A stretch of DNA of 64,000 bases from Photorhabdus khanii NC19. Lineage in GTDB: Bacteria; Pseudomonadota; Gammaproteobacteria; Enterobacterales; Enterobacteriaceae. Under the pieces are notes generated by a model that worked only from the letters and a program-made list of their open reading frames with translations, made no database searches and was not told the origin of the DNA. Where the stretch lies: contig NZ_AYSJ01000017.1 of the NCBI RefSeq assembly GCF_000517265.1, forward strand, positions 326,652 through 390,651. The letters run 5' to 3'. Numbering within the stretch: the first letter of the stretch is position 1; each line of letters starts with the position of its first letter. This document shows, one piece after another, positions 35,888 to 44,725 of the stretch. A program made the translations under genes and the position numbers.

Positions 35888-36397
35888 ATTGTGATCTATA
35901 TTAAAAGTTTATCCGTGTTATATAATTATTGATGCAGTTAAAATGTCGCCAATAATATATTTCCTCTAAAGGGTTAGAGTTATAATAATCAAAGGTATAA
36001 CGATAATCAAAAAATAACATTGATATTTATTTCTGTTTCTTTGAAAGGATAAAGTTAATAATCCATTTTAAATATAATGCGATTGGTGTAGGATATTATT
36101 GTTAATAATTACAATATAAAAATATTGTTTGTATAATTATATTTCATAATGAAATATTAACGGCGCATAAAAATGAAAATGTTATATTATGTTGTTTGCA
36201 AAGCTTTATTTGATGATGTGTGTTATTTTTCAGGTGGTTTTTGATGGGTATTATTTTGTTGTGAAATTAGAAAGAATTAAAATTTGAGTAATTATTTTTT
36301 AATTTTCTGTTCGGAAGATATATAGTCAGATGAATTAATATTAATTTAATGATAAATTTTCGCTTCTCTATTAAATAGCGTTAAATATAACAATGGC
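35888..36397. other. AT-rich intergenic DNA, nothing recognised
   Basis: About 510 bases between the CipB-like promoter motif and the hairpin beyond cipA. Extremely AT-rich, with no credible ORF or repeat seen. Confidence 0.5.
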
Positions 36398-36426
36398 AGG
36401 CAGAACGTTAATATTACGTTCTGCCT
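36398..36426 (-). terminator. GGCAGAAC hairpin downstream of cipA
   Basis: AGGCAGAACGT (36398-36408) and ACGTTCTGCCT (36416-36426) form a perfect 11-base-pair stem with a 7-base loop, 176 bases past the cipA stop. It carries the same arms as the hairpin at 35287-35318. Confidence 0.65.
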
Positions 36427-36601
36427 TGAATTTGATAGAATACGCCTTTGTAAAATCGGCATTATTCTACCTGGAAAATGTTGTGCTAAATATCCTATTG
36501 CAACAGTATTGTATTTTGCGATTCATTAAATCGCTTCAATCAGATCGATTTTCTATTAGGAATTATTATTTAGCCCAAGCATTTAACAACAAACGATCAT
36601 T

Positions 36602-36916
36602 TTACATGGAGATTTCTACGCAATTAATATAATCGCAGCCGAGAGGTCCGACTTTTCCTACAATTCCTATCTTCACATCTTTCTTAGCGCAAAGAGCTTC
36701 CATAAGAACCTTATAAATAGCCATGCCTCTATTGTCCATAAGATTCCATTTCAACAGCATTTCTTCAGATACGCCACCATGGAATAATACTGTCACCATA
36801 ACTTGCATAGCTTTATCTGGCATAACTCTCATGCAAATGATTTTACAGCCGCGTAAGAGCATATCGTCTACCATATCTTTATCTTTGATTAAAGAAGGAT
36901 GCATGTCGTTAATCAT
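36602..36916 (-). CDS. cipA: Crystalline inclusion protein CipA
   Basis: A 104-residue methionine- and lysine-rich protein closely matching Photorhabdus CipA as I remember it: MINDMHPSLIKDKD at the start, VMPDKAMQVMVTVL, KWNLMDNRGMAIYKVLMEAL and the end GPLGCDYINCVEISM. CipA assembles into large cytoplasmic crystals in stationary phase; loss of Cip proteins is pleiotropic and affects symbiosis with the nematode host. The ATG at 36916 has GGAG about 9 bases upstream and gives exactly the CipA length; the open frame to 36973 is not needed. The gene stands alone with an upstream motif shared with the CipB-like gene. Confidence 0.93.
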   Translation of the reverse strand: MINDMHPSLIKDKDMVDDMLLRGCKIICMRVMPDKAMQVMVTVLFHGGVSEEMLLKWNLMDNRGMAIYKVLMEALCAKKDVKIGIVGKVGPLGCDYINCVEISM

Positions 36917-37001
36917 AATATAAACTCCAAAATATAATCTAATGAATTGATAAATTAACTTATATTGTCCCAAAGTAAAGAACGAGAAGATGTTCTCTTG
37001 G

Positions 37002-37021
37002 GAAATATAAGGTGGTTGGTA
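37002..37021 (-). promoter_or_regulatory. Shared cip upstream motif, copy 2
   Basis: GAAATATAAGGTGGTTGGTA on the plus strand, beginning 86 bases upstream of the cipA ATG. It differs from the copy at 35868-35887 at two adjacent positions only, while the DNA on either side is poorly conserved. Probably part of the promoter. Confidence 0.55.
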
Positions 37022-37818
37022 CTTCTACTATAAAAGCAATCTACATAAGAAATTTTTTTAGCACTAAAAATATAGGACAGTTAATGGTTTTAATTGGCAT
37101 ATAACATTTTGTCTAACACATATAACTATAGGTGCCATTTAGATGTTGTCAAATAAATTTCAAAAAATAATGTAATTAATTGATATGCAGAGTTATCTTC
37201 TTAAAAGATTAGAGAATATATTGTCAATGATAAAAATATAAAATAATTGTTATTTTCTACATTGTGTATAATTAGACGAAATTAAAATATTATTGATAAT
37301 GTATTTGTTTGGAATGATTAGTTTGGTAATTAAAAATACAGATTATATTTTTAATTATTGTAAGTAAATATAGTTACTTTATTTGTTTGAAATTTATGTA
37401 AATATTGATGTAAATGAGATGTTGTATGTTTTTTTTACAAAAAATCCTTTTCTTTGTGAATTGTTCGTCTATTCTTAAAAAAACTTATTAGCGTATAAAA
37501 TAGAGATATGATTAACTATTTCAATATTAAGGCTAAACGATGTTAGGTTATTTTTATATTTATCAAATAATTAATATTCTTAAAAATGAAATAATTATAA
37601 TTCATCATTTTTTGGATAGGACAGTGGGTTGTTTGTTTTTGGGAGATAATTGATACATTTATTTAACACTTTTGCAGTAATACATCTGGGGGTAATAATA
37701 CAGATCAGGAAGTTGTAAATTTTAACAACAATATATGGTTAAATTTTTGTTAATGTGATAATTATCGTTTTTTTAATGGGCGTATGTGCCCACTATTCTG
37801 TGATGAAAAGGTGGTTAT
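37022..37818. other. AT-rich intergenic DNA upstream of the orphan gene
   Basis: About 800 bases with long A/T tracts between cipA and the gene at 37819. I see no ORF, repeat or structured element that I can support. Confidence 0.5.
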
Positions 37819-38640
37819 ATGTCATATCTTGATCCGCTAGAGCTTTCTATCCGTTTCGGAAATCGCAATAATTTGGGCGCTGATAAGCGATGGACAGATA
37901 AACCCGATCCTCTCCGTACTCTTAACCAAGAGCAATTCACTTACATTTATGAGGATAGCCTGCATTTTCTTTACGGTCGATATAGATTCAATTCAAGTAA
38001 TGGACACGACAATATTTTGACGGATATGCAGGTATCGAAAATCAATACGGGAAAATATATTGATCAGTATGGTCACGATGAACAATTTGAGGTTCTTGGC
38101 CTCCTTGGTGGCATGGGAACGTTTCCTTTGCATTCAATATTCGGTAAGTTCAGAACAGAAGAAATAGATCTGGTTAGTTACTATTTTTATATTGCATATG
38201 TATTGACGGGTAGTTATTCAGTTCAAAATCGTTATTTTTACCAGGGTTATCCAATGGGGCCTAATAAAGATGAGGGATTGGATTACCTTCTTTCATGGAA
38301 TGCCGTTGATATCATTCCACCACCGCATAAGCCTGGTTTACCGCGATATTTCCCTTTGATTAATGGTTATATTCTTTTCCCTTCAGCGACTAAGGCTGTG
38401 GTCATCTCGAATATTCCCACTGGTGCCAAGTTTATCCGCTTGGAGGAAACCGGAAATAGATTTCCTTTTACTGGAGAAGTTGTCACCAAGACGCCTTATA
38501 TTTTAACAGATAAGTTGCGGCAACAATGGGAAGAGGAGGAACAGCAAGGGGTACCGATAGAAGAGCGCGGACATTTTGACGAAGATGACCTATGGCAATA
38601 CGATGAACAAAAAGGAGATTGGGTGAAGTGGGAGGTATAG
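37819..38640 (+). CDS. Unrecognised 273-residue protein
   Basis: A single gene with a good ribosome site (AAGGTGG) before the ATG. The product has no signal peptide or membrane helix. The first 160 residues are rich in aromatic residues (YIYEDSLHFLYGRYRF, YYFYIAYVLTGSYSVQNRYF). A proline-rich stretch (IIPPPHKPGLPRYFP) leads to a strand-rich part (GYILFPSATKAVVISNIPTGAKFIRLEE). The last 45 residues are highly acidic (QQWEEEEQQG, HFDEDDLWQYDEQKGD). I do not recognise a family. Codon use is more balanced than the flanking DNA, arguing for a real gene. It is part of the island between dacC and ybjG. Confidence 0.7.
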   Translation: MSYLDPLELSIRFGNRNNLGADKRWTDKPDPLRTLNQEQFTYIYEDSLHFLYGRYRFNSSNGHDNILTDMQVSKINTGKYIDQYGHDEQFEVLGLLGGMGTFPLHSIFGKFRTEEIDLVSYYFYIAYVLTGSYSVQNRYFYQGYPMGPNKDEGLDYLLSWNAVDIIPPPHKPGLPRYFPLINGYILFPSATKAVVISNIPTGAKFIRLEETGNRFPFTGEVVTKTPYILTDKLRQQWEEEEQQGVPIEERGHFDEDDLWQYDEQKGDWVKWEV

Positions 38641-38706
38641 CTTAAATTTTTCCGTTAGCTGATCCAGGTGTTCTGATACTGAGAGTCAGAGGCCCATGTC
38701 ATTATT

Positions 38707-38738
38707 CGGTTGCTGCCCGTAGAAGAGAGCAGCAACCG
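38707..38738. terminator. Hairpin between the orphan gene and sdaC
   Basis: CGGTTGCTGC (38707-38716) pairs perfectly with GCAGCAACCG (38729-38738). It lies between convergent stops. The U-runs are weak on both strands, but it is well placed as a bidirectional terminator. Confidence 0.65.
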
Positions 38739-38746
38739 GGTGTTTA

Positions 38747-40045
38747 TTATGCAAATAGCGAGTAAAGGACGGCGGAGATAGCAACCAGCCCCATGAAGAA
38801 GATAAATATGTTGCTCAGTTTGCCGCTATATTTGCGCATAGCAGGTACTTTACGGATTGCATACATTGGCATAATGAACAGCAACATTGCGATAACCGGG
38901 CCACCCAATCTTTCGATCATTTCCAGGATACTTGGGTTCAGGGTAGCCACTATCCATGTGGTTACTAACATGAAAATGGACGTGATACGATTCAGCTTTT
39001 TAGGCTCAATGGTTTTGCCCTGGTCGCGCAGTGTCTTAACAACCATACCGTTAAAACCTTCACGAGCCCCCAGATAATGACCAAGGAAAGACTTGGTAAT
39101 TGCGATGAATGCAATAAACGGAGCAATGTAGGCAATCACTGGTGTATTAAAGTGATTAGCCAGATAAGACAGAATAGAAATATTTTGTGCTTTGGCTTCT
39201 GCCAGGTTCTCTGAAGACAGACTCAATACGCAACTGAATACGAAGAACATGACGGTCGCAACCATCATGATGTGCGCGTATGCCAGAATGCGGGAGCATT
39301 TTTTCTCAGCGTTTTCGCCATACTCTCCACGTTTTGCTACCGCGAACGCGGAGATGATTGGTGAGTGATTGAAGGAGAACACCATGACTGGAATCGCTAG
39401 CCACAGAGTAATCAGCAGTCCATGGCTTGCACCCGCGGTAGAAACAGTGATGTTTTCGAAGACAGCGGTGTTCCAGTTAGGGATCAGGTAAAACGCCAAT
39501 AGCATCAAAACTGCAACAAATGGGAATACCAGTACGCTCATCGCCTTAACGATAGCTTGTTCACCGAAACGAACGATGCTCATTATACCGACAATTAAGA
39601 TCAGAGCCAGCAAGGCACGAGGTGGTGAGGGCAGATGTAATTGATGAACAATAAAACTGTCTACGGTGTTGGTAATCGCAACACTGTAAACCAGCAGAAT
39701 CGGATAGATAGCGAAAAAGTAGAGCAGGGTGATCAATTTACCTGCCAAGTTGCCAAAGTGTTCTTCTACCACCTCGGTAATATCTTCACCTGGATTCTTG
39801 CCGGACAGAACGAAACGACACATTCCTCGGTGAGCAAAGAATGTCATTGGGAAAGCCAGTAGTGCCATCACCAGCAGTGGCAGCAGACCACCAATACCTG
39901 CGTTGATGGGTAGAAACAGCACACCAGCACCAATCGCGGTACCATATAAGCCAAGCATCCATACTGTATCTGATTTACGCCAGGTTTTATAATCGCTTGG
40001 GCTGGTAGCCGGGGAAGCGATCGTACCTGTTTGAGTCATATCCAT
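38747..40045 (-). CDS. sdaC: Serine/proton symporter SdaC
   Basis: Imports L-serine with protons across the inner membrane; member of the hydroxy/aromatic amino acid permease family. 432 residues with about 11 helices, strongly similar to E. coli SdaC (429). Markers are WMLGLYGTAIGAGVLFLPINAG, SGKNPGEDITEVVEEHFG, VMVFSFNHSPIISAFAVAKR and TKSFLGHYLGAREGFNG. The serine deaminase partner sdaB is not adjacent, unlike in E. coli. It is a single gene with a 970-base upstream gap. Confidence 0.95.
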   Translation of the reverse strand: MDMTQTGTIASPATSPSDYKTWRKSDTVWMLGLYGTAIGAGVLFLPINAGIGGLLPLLVMALLAFPMTFFAHRGMCRFVLSGKNPGEDITEVVEEHFGNLAGKLITLLYFFAIYPILLVYSVAITNTVDSFIVHQLHLPSPPRALLALILIVGIMSIVRFGEQAIVKAMSVLVFPFVAVLMLLAFYLIPNWNTAVFENITVSTAGASHGLLITLWLAIPVMVFSFNHSPIISAFAVAKRGEYGENAEKKCSRILAYAHIMMVATVMFFVFSCVLSLSSENLAEAKAQNISILSYLANHFNTPVIAYIAPFIAFIAITKSFLGHYLGAREGFNGMVVKTLRDQGKTIEPKKLNRITSIFMLVTTWIVATLNPSILEMIERLGGPVIAMLLFIMPMYAIRKVPAMRKYSGKLSNIFIFFMGLVAISAVLYSLFA

Positions 40046-40965
40046 AGTTATCTCCGAGAATAACGCGGTAAATTAAAAAACAAAACTACAATGCCGCAGG
40101 CATGTAAATGCGTGTGGTCTAACTCTTTCTTTATAAATATAATTTCTTTAAATATCTCTGGTTTTTATTTAAACGTTTTTATTACCACATTAACATCTTG
40201 GTCGAAAATTAGACTTTAAATTAGTCAGCCAGAATTTCCGCTTTACTTTCTCTTTTGAAAGAAAGTTTGGGAATGTTAAAGCTAAAATTTTGATTTCGGC
40301 AAGATAGCGATTTTTAGTGAATAGTACCGTGATCATCATCTCAAATGCGTAATATATCCCGAAAAGTCATCATGTTACGAAATTTAATGTAATTGTTACC
40401 TGAATATTGCCAATTTTAATAAGGTCAAATTATAACCTCAATTTATCTATTACTCAACTCTCATTATTCTCTTATGTTTTTGCTATTTTCTATCTTGTGT
40501 TTACATATTAATAAATGCAAGCGACAAATAGAAGTAATAGTTAATAAATTGATAAATATCAATTCGTTACCAGATATGAAAATAGGTATATCTTGTGTGA
40601 TGTTTGTATCTTTGTGAAAAATATATATAAAATAAGAATATCAGATTGATAGCATCAATAATATGCATGAAATATGTACTATTCATTCTTTGATCAGGTT
40701 TTAATAATCTCTTTCGTTATGTATTTATTTACATAGTGATTTGTACAGATTTTCTTGATTTATGGAAAGAGTTGAGCTGAGTTTAAAGGCAAATAAATGT
40801 TAAATAGAATGTGGGATATTATCCTGTTGTTTAACTAATGTTCATTTTTGCGTATGAAATTAGCCAATAATTTCTAATAAAAAGATTTTGATTAAGACGG
40901 AAATCTGCTTATCTGGGATAATTAAGTTGCATGTATATTGTCTGTTGAAAACACGGTACTGGCAT
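40046..40965. other. Long AT-rich region upstream of sdaC
   Basis: About 920 bases holding the sdaC promoter at its left end and otherwise AT-rich. I found no ORF with a ribosome site, no repeat and no recognisable RNA. Confidence 0.5.
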
Positions 40966-40998
40966 AAAAACCTGCACTTTTGTGAGCCTGGGTTTTTA
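40966..40998 (-). terminator. Probable terminator of ybjG
   Basis: On the minus strand AAAAACC ... CAC-AAAA-GTG ... GGTTTTT forms a two-part stem followed by ATG. It begins 15 bases after the ybjG stop. Confidence 0.5.
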
Positions 40999-41012
40999 TT
41001 GGCAGTGTGTTG

Positions 41013-41621
41013 CTAGCTTTTTATCCAACCTTTCCGGATAGGAAAAGAGCAGCTGCGCTGATACAGGCTGTGTAATTTTTTTTGCAAATTTTCGCCGAAC
41101 AGAGTCCATACCATTTGTGTAAAAGCACACCCCATCAGGCTGACGAGAAATGCCCCAACCATATCCATCGGCCAATGAACGCCTAAATAGACTCTGGCCC
41201 ATGCGATAGCCAGTGCAGTTGTCATCAGACCTAGGCTAGGTAAGATTCTGTACCAGAACAGAAAGGATAAAGCGAAAGTGAAGACAATTGTCCCATGATC
41301 ACTTGGGAATGAGGTTGTTGGCGCGTGGAGAAGAAAATTGTAACCAAAACCTTCGACGAAAGGGCGATCGTGAGGACAGAGTAAACCGATACAGTATGAG
41401 GCTAGCATCGCAAAACAGGAAGACATGGTGGTTTTACTGACGATAATCCGATGATGGGGAAGAGCGCGCTCTGAACCCCAAAACCAGAAACCAGCCAATG
41501 TCAGAGGGAAAATAAGAACCAGGTATTTCGCAATGAAAATAGCCGTTGCAATCATGACAGGTGATGATTCAGGCGTAGCATTGAAAAAAGTAAACAGATT
41601 ATGGTTCATTTGCTCTAACAA
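41013..41621 (-). CDS. ybjG: Undecaprenyl-diphosphatase, PAP2 family
   Basis: Dephosphorylates undecaprenyl diphosphate to recycle the lipid carrier of peptidoglycan synthesis; inner membrane, active site on the periplasmic face. 202 residues, homologous to E. coli YbjG (198). The phosphatase motifs are CPHDRPF, SFPSDHGT and RVYLGVHWPMDM. A TTG start at 41621 gives MLEQMNHNLF, aligning with E. coli, and has GAGG about 7 bases upstream; a GTG at 41633 and an ATG at 41609 are alternatives. It marks the return to E. coli gene order after the cip island. Confidence 0.92.
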   Translation of the reverse strand: MLEQMNHNLFTFFNATPESSPVMIATAIFIAKYLVLIFPLTLAGFWFWGSERALPHHRIIVSKTTMSSCFAMLASYCIGLLCPHDRPFVEGFGYNFLLHAPTTSFPSDHGTIVFTFALSFLFWYRILPSLGLMTTALAIAWARVYLGVHWPMDMVGAFLVSLMGCAFTQMVWTLFGENLQKKLHSLYQRSCSFPIRKGWIKS

Positions 41622-41914
41622 ATCGGGCCTCACATATGGTCATTTATTTATGTACATCACGACAGCTGGACGCAAGAGAGTAAAATTGCTTGGCTTGTGA
41701 GTAAAGAATAATTGTCTTGATTATGTGTGTTATTTATTTTTGGTTTATATTTCCATCAAGAAAATATCAGGTGGTAATAATGATAAAAAATCATCAATTT
41801 ATTGATATATATAAGATTATACTCTGGTTTGGCCCTGTGATAGTACTCATGCCTGATAGCTTGAGCATCAGTAGAATGGTGATGTGTTGATGAAGGTCAT
41901 ATTTTTCAGGCAAT
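41622..41914. other. Region between ybjG and rybB
   Basis: AT-rich DNA upstream of ybjG that should contain its promoter. Nothing else is recognised. Confidence 0.4.
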
Positions 41915-41994
41915 AAAAAAACCCGATAGTCTTGAACCAAAATGGATGAACTATCGGGTTCCTCAATATGGGGATATCAAAGAAAAGCAGTGGC
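41915..41994 (-). ncRNA. rybB: RybB small regulatory RNA
   Basis: The minus strand from 41994 reads GCCACTGCTTTTCTTTGAT, the conserved 5' seed of RybB, then ATCCCCAT as in the enteric RNA. The 3' part AACCCGATAGT ... ACTATCGGGTT forms an 11-base-pair terminator stem ending in seven T (41915-41921). The predicted length is 80 nt, as in E. coli. RybB is an Hfq-dependent, sigma-E-induced RNA that represses outer-membrane protein mRNAs through its 5' end. In E. coli rybB also lies between the ybjG and grxA regions. A near-consensus sigma-E promoter precedes it. Confidence 0.93.
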
Positions 41995-42000
41995 ATTAAG

Positions 42001-42028
42001 TCAGACTACGATTTGGCAGAAAAGTTCT
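42001..42028 (-). promoter_or_regulatory. Sigma-E promoter of rybB
   Basis: On the minus strand AGAACTT (42028-42022) and GTCTGA (42006-42001) match the RpoE consensus GAACTT and GTCTGA, separated by 15 bases, with the predicted RNA start 6 bases beyond the -10 box. This spacing is typical of sigma-E promoters. Confidence 0.88.
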
Positions 42029-42162
42029 TCGTGATTAAGAAAAAAAGACAAATTTTTTTTCGATTTGATGAAAATGACATTTTTTGCACAAGTCAACCTG
42101 GTCAATGGTTATTAATAATCCCGCGTTATTTTTACAGCAACAAAGTAAAGCGTGAAGTTTGA

Positions 42163-42423
42163 TTATTGCAACAGTTGGTGTTCTTTTACATACGCTTCGA
42201 AATCTGTGCAACCACCGATATGTTTTTCATCAACAAAAATCTGTGGAACAGTTTCTACGGGTTTGCCGACTGTTTTTTCCAGATCCGCTTTAGTGATGCC
42301 TTCTGCGTGAATATCAACATAACGGAAGTCAAAGTCATCACGTTGTTCTTTCAGTCGTTCAGCCAGCTCTTTTGCGTGGACACAGTATGGGCAGCCAGGA
42401 CGGCCGAAAATCACAGTAAACAT
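42163..42423 (-). CDS. grxA: Glutaredoxin 1
   Basis: Glutathione-dependent disulfide reductase, electron donor for ribonucleotide reductase and other cytosolic enzymes. 86 residues, one longer than E. coli GrxA. The redox site is C11-P-Y-C14 (GRPGCPYCVHAKELA); the TVPQIF loop with cis-proline and IGGCTDFEAYVKE are conserved. It is divergent from ybjC as in E. coli. Confidence 0.97.
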   Translation of the reverse strand: MFTVIFGRPGCPYCVHAKELAERLKEQRDDFDFRYVDIHAEGITKADLEKTVGKPVETVPQIFVDEKHIGGCTDFEAYVKEHQLLQ

Positions 42424-42610
42424 ATAAACTCCTTTTGGTTATCTTAAAATAGTGTTGTTTGCTGTATTGCTCATGTTCATTTATCGCTACTATGCCTGTA
42501 TAGATGAGCAAAAAAAAGCAGGAATTGCCTTTTGTTTTAATTAATCATACCAATTTTGGCTGCGGGCTTTCGGTAGTATAATGCAATACAATGTCGTCAG
42601 TGAGGGTGCA

Positions 42611-42919
42611 ATGAAGAGTCATAAGGACCGTATGAGTTCATTGGTAGATATGCCAAAACAGGTTATCTTGCTGGAAATTATCGGCATCGGGTGGCTGATA
42701 CTGGCATATTTGACTGTTAATGATATTGTCATCTTAACGGATCTACTAATGACGCCAGTAGCGCATATTGTTATGATTTTCGTTGGTATTGGTTGTTTGG
42801 TTCCTGCTGCGGTCAACATTATCTGGCGTGCAGTATATTGCCTCTCTTTTTTGGGAATCGATGATAAAAAAGAGAGCAAAAATAAGACAAAGGGGAGCGA
42901 TAACGGTAAAGAAAAATAA
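42611..42919 (+). CDS. ybjC: YbjC, small membrane protein (DUF1418)
   Basis: A 102-residue protein with two hydrophobic helices and a highly charged, lysine-rich C-terminal tail. It resembles E. coli YbjC around MPKQVILLEIIGIGWLILAY and VMIFVGIGCLVPAAVNII. The ATG at 42611 has GAGGG 5 bases upstream; the frame is open from 42581 and another ATG lies at 42632. Function unknown. In E. coli it heads ybjC-nfsA-rimK-ybjN; here nfsA and rimK are absent and ybjN comes next. Confidence 0.85.
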   Translation: MKSHKDRMSSLVDMPKQVILLEIIGIGWLILAYLTVNDIVILTDLLMTPVAHIVMIFVGIGCLVPAAVNIIWRAVYCLSFLGIDDKKESKNKTKGSDNGKEK

Positions 42920-43004
42920 TTTATCAGCTATTGGTGATAGCGCGATAAAGAATTATTTCGTAAGCTATAGCGCTTTTTCATTTTCCGTTGTATGGGGTTG
43001 TTAG

Positions 43005-43517
43005 ATGGGTTCACTTGTCATTCCTGACTTATCAGTATTGCGTGAGTGGTTGGATCAGCTCAAAATTTCCTACTTTGAGTGCGATTCATGCCTGGCATTG
43101 CATCTACCTCATATGCAGAATATTGATGGTTTATTCGATGCTAAAATTGATCTGTTGGACAATGTAATTTTGTTCTCTGCTTTGGCTGAGGTGAAGCCAA
43201 CAGCAATTATTCCTCTGATGGCTAATCTAAGTCAGATTAACTCGAGTTCGCTGACGATTAAGGCTTTTCTTGATATTCAGGATGAAAACTTACCGAAGTT
43301 AGTGGTATGTCAATCTTTCCTTGTTTCAGCCGGGCTGACTTTTTCCCAATTTTCTCATTTTTTGCAGCAGAGCGAAGAACAGGTTGCGAGTGTGATTTTT
43401 GAAATTCACAGTAATAATTTGTTGTATATTAACAGTGATATCGAAATCGAGGGTGAGATTGAAGAGGAAGAAGAGTCACAGACTTCCGTTAAAACACCGA
43501 CTTTTACTTTGCACTAA
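43005..43517 (+). CDS. ybjN: YbjN family protein
   Basis: A 170-residue cytosolic protein of the YbjN/secretion-chaperone-like fold. It is well conserved with E. coli YbjN (158) in FECDSCLALHLPHMQN, DAKIDLLDNVILFSALAEV and LDIQDENLPKLVVCQS. The C-terminal tail here is longer and acidic (EIEGEIEEEEES). In E. coli YbjN affects motility, exopolysaccharide and stress responses; the mechanism is unknown. It lies directly after ybjC and before rlmC. Confidence 0.93.
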   Translation: MGSLVIPDLSVLREWLDQLKISYFECDSCLALHLPHMQNIDGLFDAKIDLLDNVILFSALAEVKPTAIIPLMANLSQINSSSLTIKAFLDIQDENLPKLVVCQSFLVSAGLTFSQFSHFLQQSEEQVASVIFEIHSNNLLYINSDIEIEGEIEEEEESQTSVKTPTFTLH

Positions 43518-43541
43518 TATTTCCAACACGGTCATTCAACA

Positions 43542-44675
43542 ATGCAATGTACGCAGTATTCCGCTGGGCATTGTCACTCCTGTCAGTGGCTCGAAAAACC
43601 CTATTTTCAGCAGTTAGAAGATAAGCAGCAGAATTTAAAACAGTTATTTTGCCAAACCATCGTGAATCAATGGTTGCCTCCGATTGCCAGTCAACAAAAC
43701 GCCTTTCGTAATAAAGCTAAAATGGTCGTCAGTGGCAGTGTAGAGCGTCCATTGCTGGGCATGTTGCATCGCGATGGGATTGCTGTTGATCTGTGTAACT
43801 GTCCTCTCTATCCAGCGCATTTTCAGCCTGTATTTGATGTCGTTAAATCTTTCATTGCTTGTGCTGGATTGACGCCATATAACGTTGCCCGTAAACGGGG
43901 TGAGCTGAAATACCTGTTACTGACGGAAAGCCGTCATAGCGGTGAAATGATGCTGCGTTTTGTACTGCGTTCTGAAACGAAAATTGCTCAACTGGAACGT
44001 GCTTTGCCCCGGTTGTGGGAGCAATTGCCACAGCTTAAGGTTATCTCTGCCAATATTCAGCCAATCCATATGGCGATCCTGGAAGGTGAAAAGGAGATCC
44101 TGTTTACTGAGCAAAAAGCACTAAAAGAAGAATTTAATGGCGTTCCTCTTTATATTCGGCCACGCAGTTTTTTCCAGACTAACCCGGAAATTGCTTCTGA
44201 GTTGTATGCGACGGCAGGGCGTTGGGTTCGTGAACTGAAAATCAGCAGTATGTGGGATCTGTTCTGTGGCGTTGGTGGTTTTGGCCTTCATTGTGCGGGT
44301 AAAAATACCCGTTTAACTGGAATTGAAATCAGCTCTGAAGCGATTGATTGTGCCGCTGATTCGGCCAAAACATTGGGTTTGGAAAACATTGAGTTCCAGG
44401 CTTTGGATTCAACGCACTTTGCTGTAGCAAAAGATCACATTCCTCAATTGGTTCTGGTCAATCCACCTCGTCGGGGAATTGGTAAAGAGCTGTGTGATTA
44501 TCTCAGTAGAATGGCACCGGATTATATTCTTTATTCAAGCTGCAATGCTCAGACAATGGTGAAAGATATCAGTGAGTTGGTCAACTACCGTGTGGAAAAA
44601 ACGCAGTTGTTTGATATGTTCCCTCATACTGAGCATTACGAAGTGTTGACGTTATTGGTGTTAAATCAAAACTGA
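43542..44675 (+). CDS. rlmC: 23S rRNA m5U747 methyltransferase
   Basis: Methylates uridine 747 of 23S rRNA using S-adenosylmethionine. 377 residues, E. coli RlmC (RumB) size. N-terminal cysteines C3, C11 and C14 ([16 protein letters not shown]), with a later one in DLCNCPLYP, form the [4Fe-4S] site. The methyltransferase domain has [35 protein letters not shown] and the catalytic cysteine in YSSCNAQTM. The potF-potI genes found upstream of it in E. coli are missing. It converges on artM. Confidence 0.97.
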   Translation: MQCTQYSAGHCHSCQWLEKPYFQQLEDKQQNLKQLFCQTIVNQWLPPIASQQNAFRNKAKMVVSGSVERPLLGMLHRDGIAVDLCNCPLYPAHFQPVFDVVKSFIACAGLTPYNVARKRGELKYLLLTESRHSGEMMLRFVLRSETKIAQLERALPRLWEQLPQLKVISANIQPIHMAILEGEKEILFTEQKALKEEFNGVPLYIRPRSFFQTNPEIASELYATAGRWVRELKISSMWDLFCGVGGFGLHCAGKNTRLTGIEISSEAIDCAADSAKTLGLENIEFQALDSTHFAVAKDHIPQLVLVNPPRRGIGKELCDYLSRMAPDYILYSSCNAQTMVKDISELVNYRVEKTQLFDMFPHTEHYEVLTLLVLNQN

Positions 44676-44690
44676 ATGATAGACGTGCCT

Positions 44691-44725
44691 GGGATGGGAT
44701 TCCGGTAGGAACGCCTATCCCTTTT
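44691..44725. terminator. Hairpin between rlmC and artM
   Basis: GGGATGGGATTCC (44691-44703) and GGAACGCCTATCCC (44708-44721) form an interrupted stem followed by TTTT on the plus strand. It lies 15 bases after the rlmC stop and touches the artM stop, so it may serve both genes. Confidence 0.7.

Noticed and set aside
36393..36632. 79-codon plus-strand ORF overlapping the end of cipA
   Set aside because: It contains the cipA downstream hairpin and lacks start signals.
41968..42162. 64-codon plus-strand ORF ending next to the grxA stop
   Set aside because: It lies antisense to rybB and its sigma-E promoter and has no ribosome site or recognisable product.
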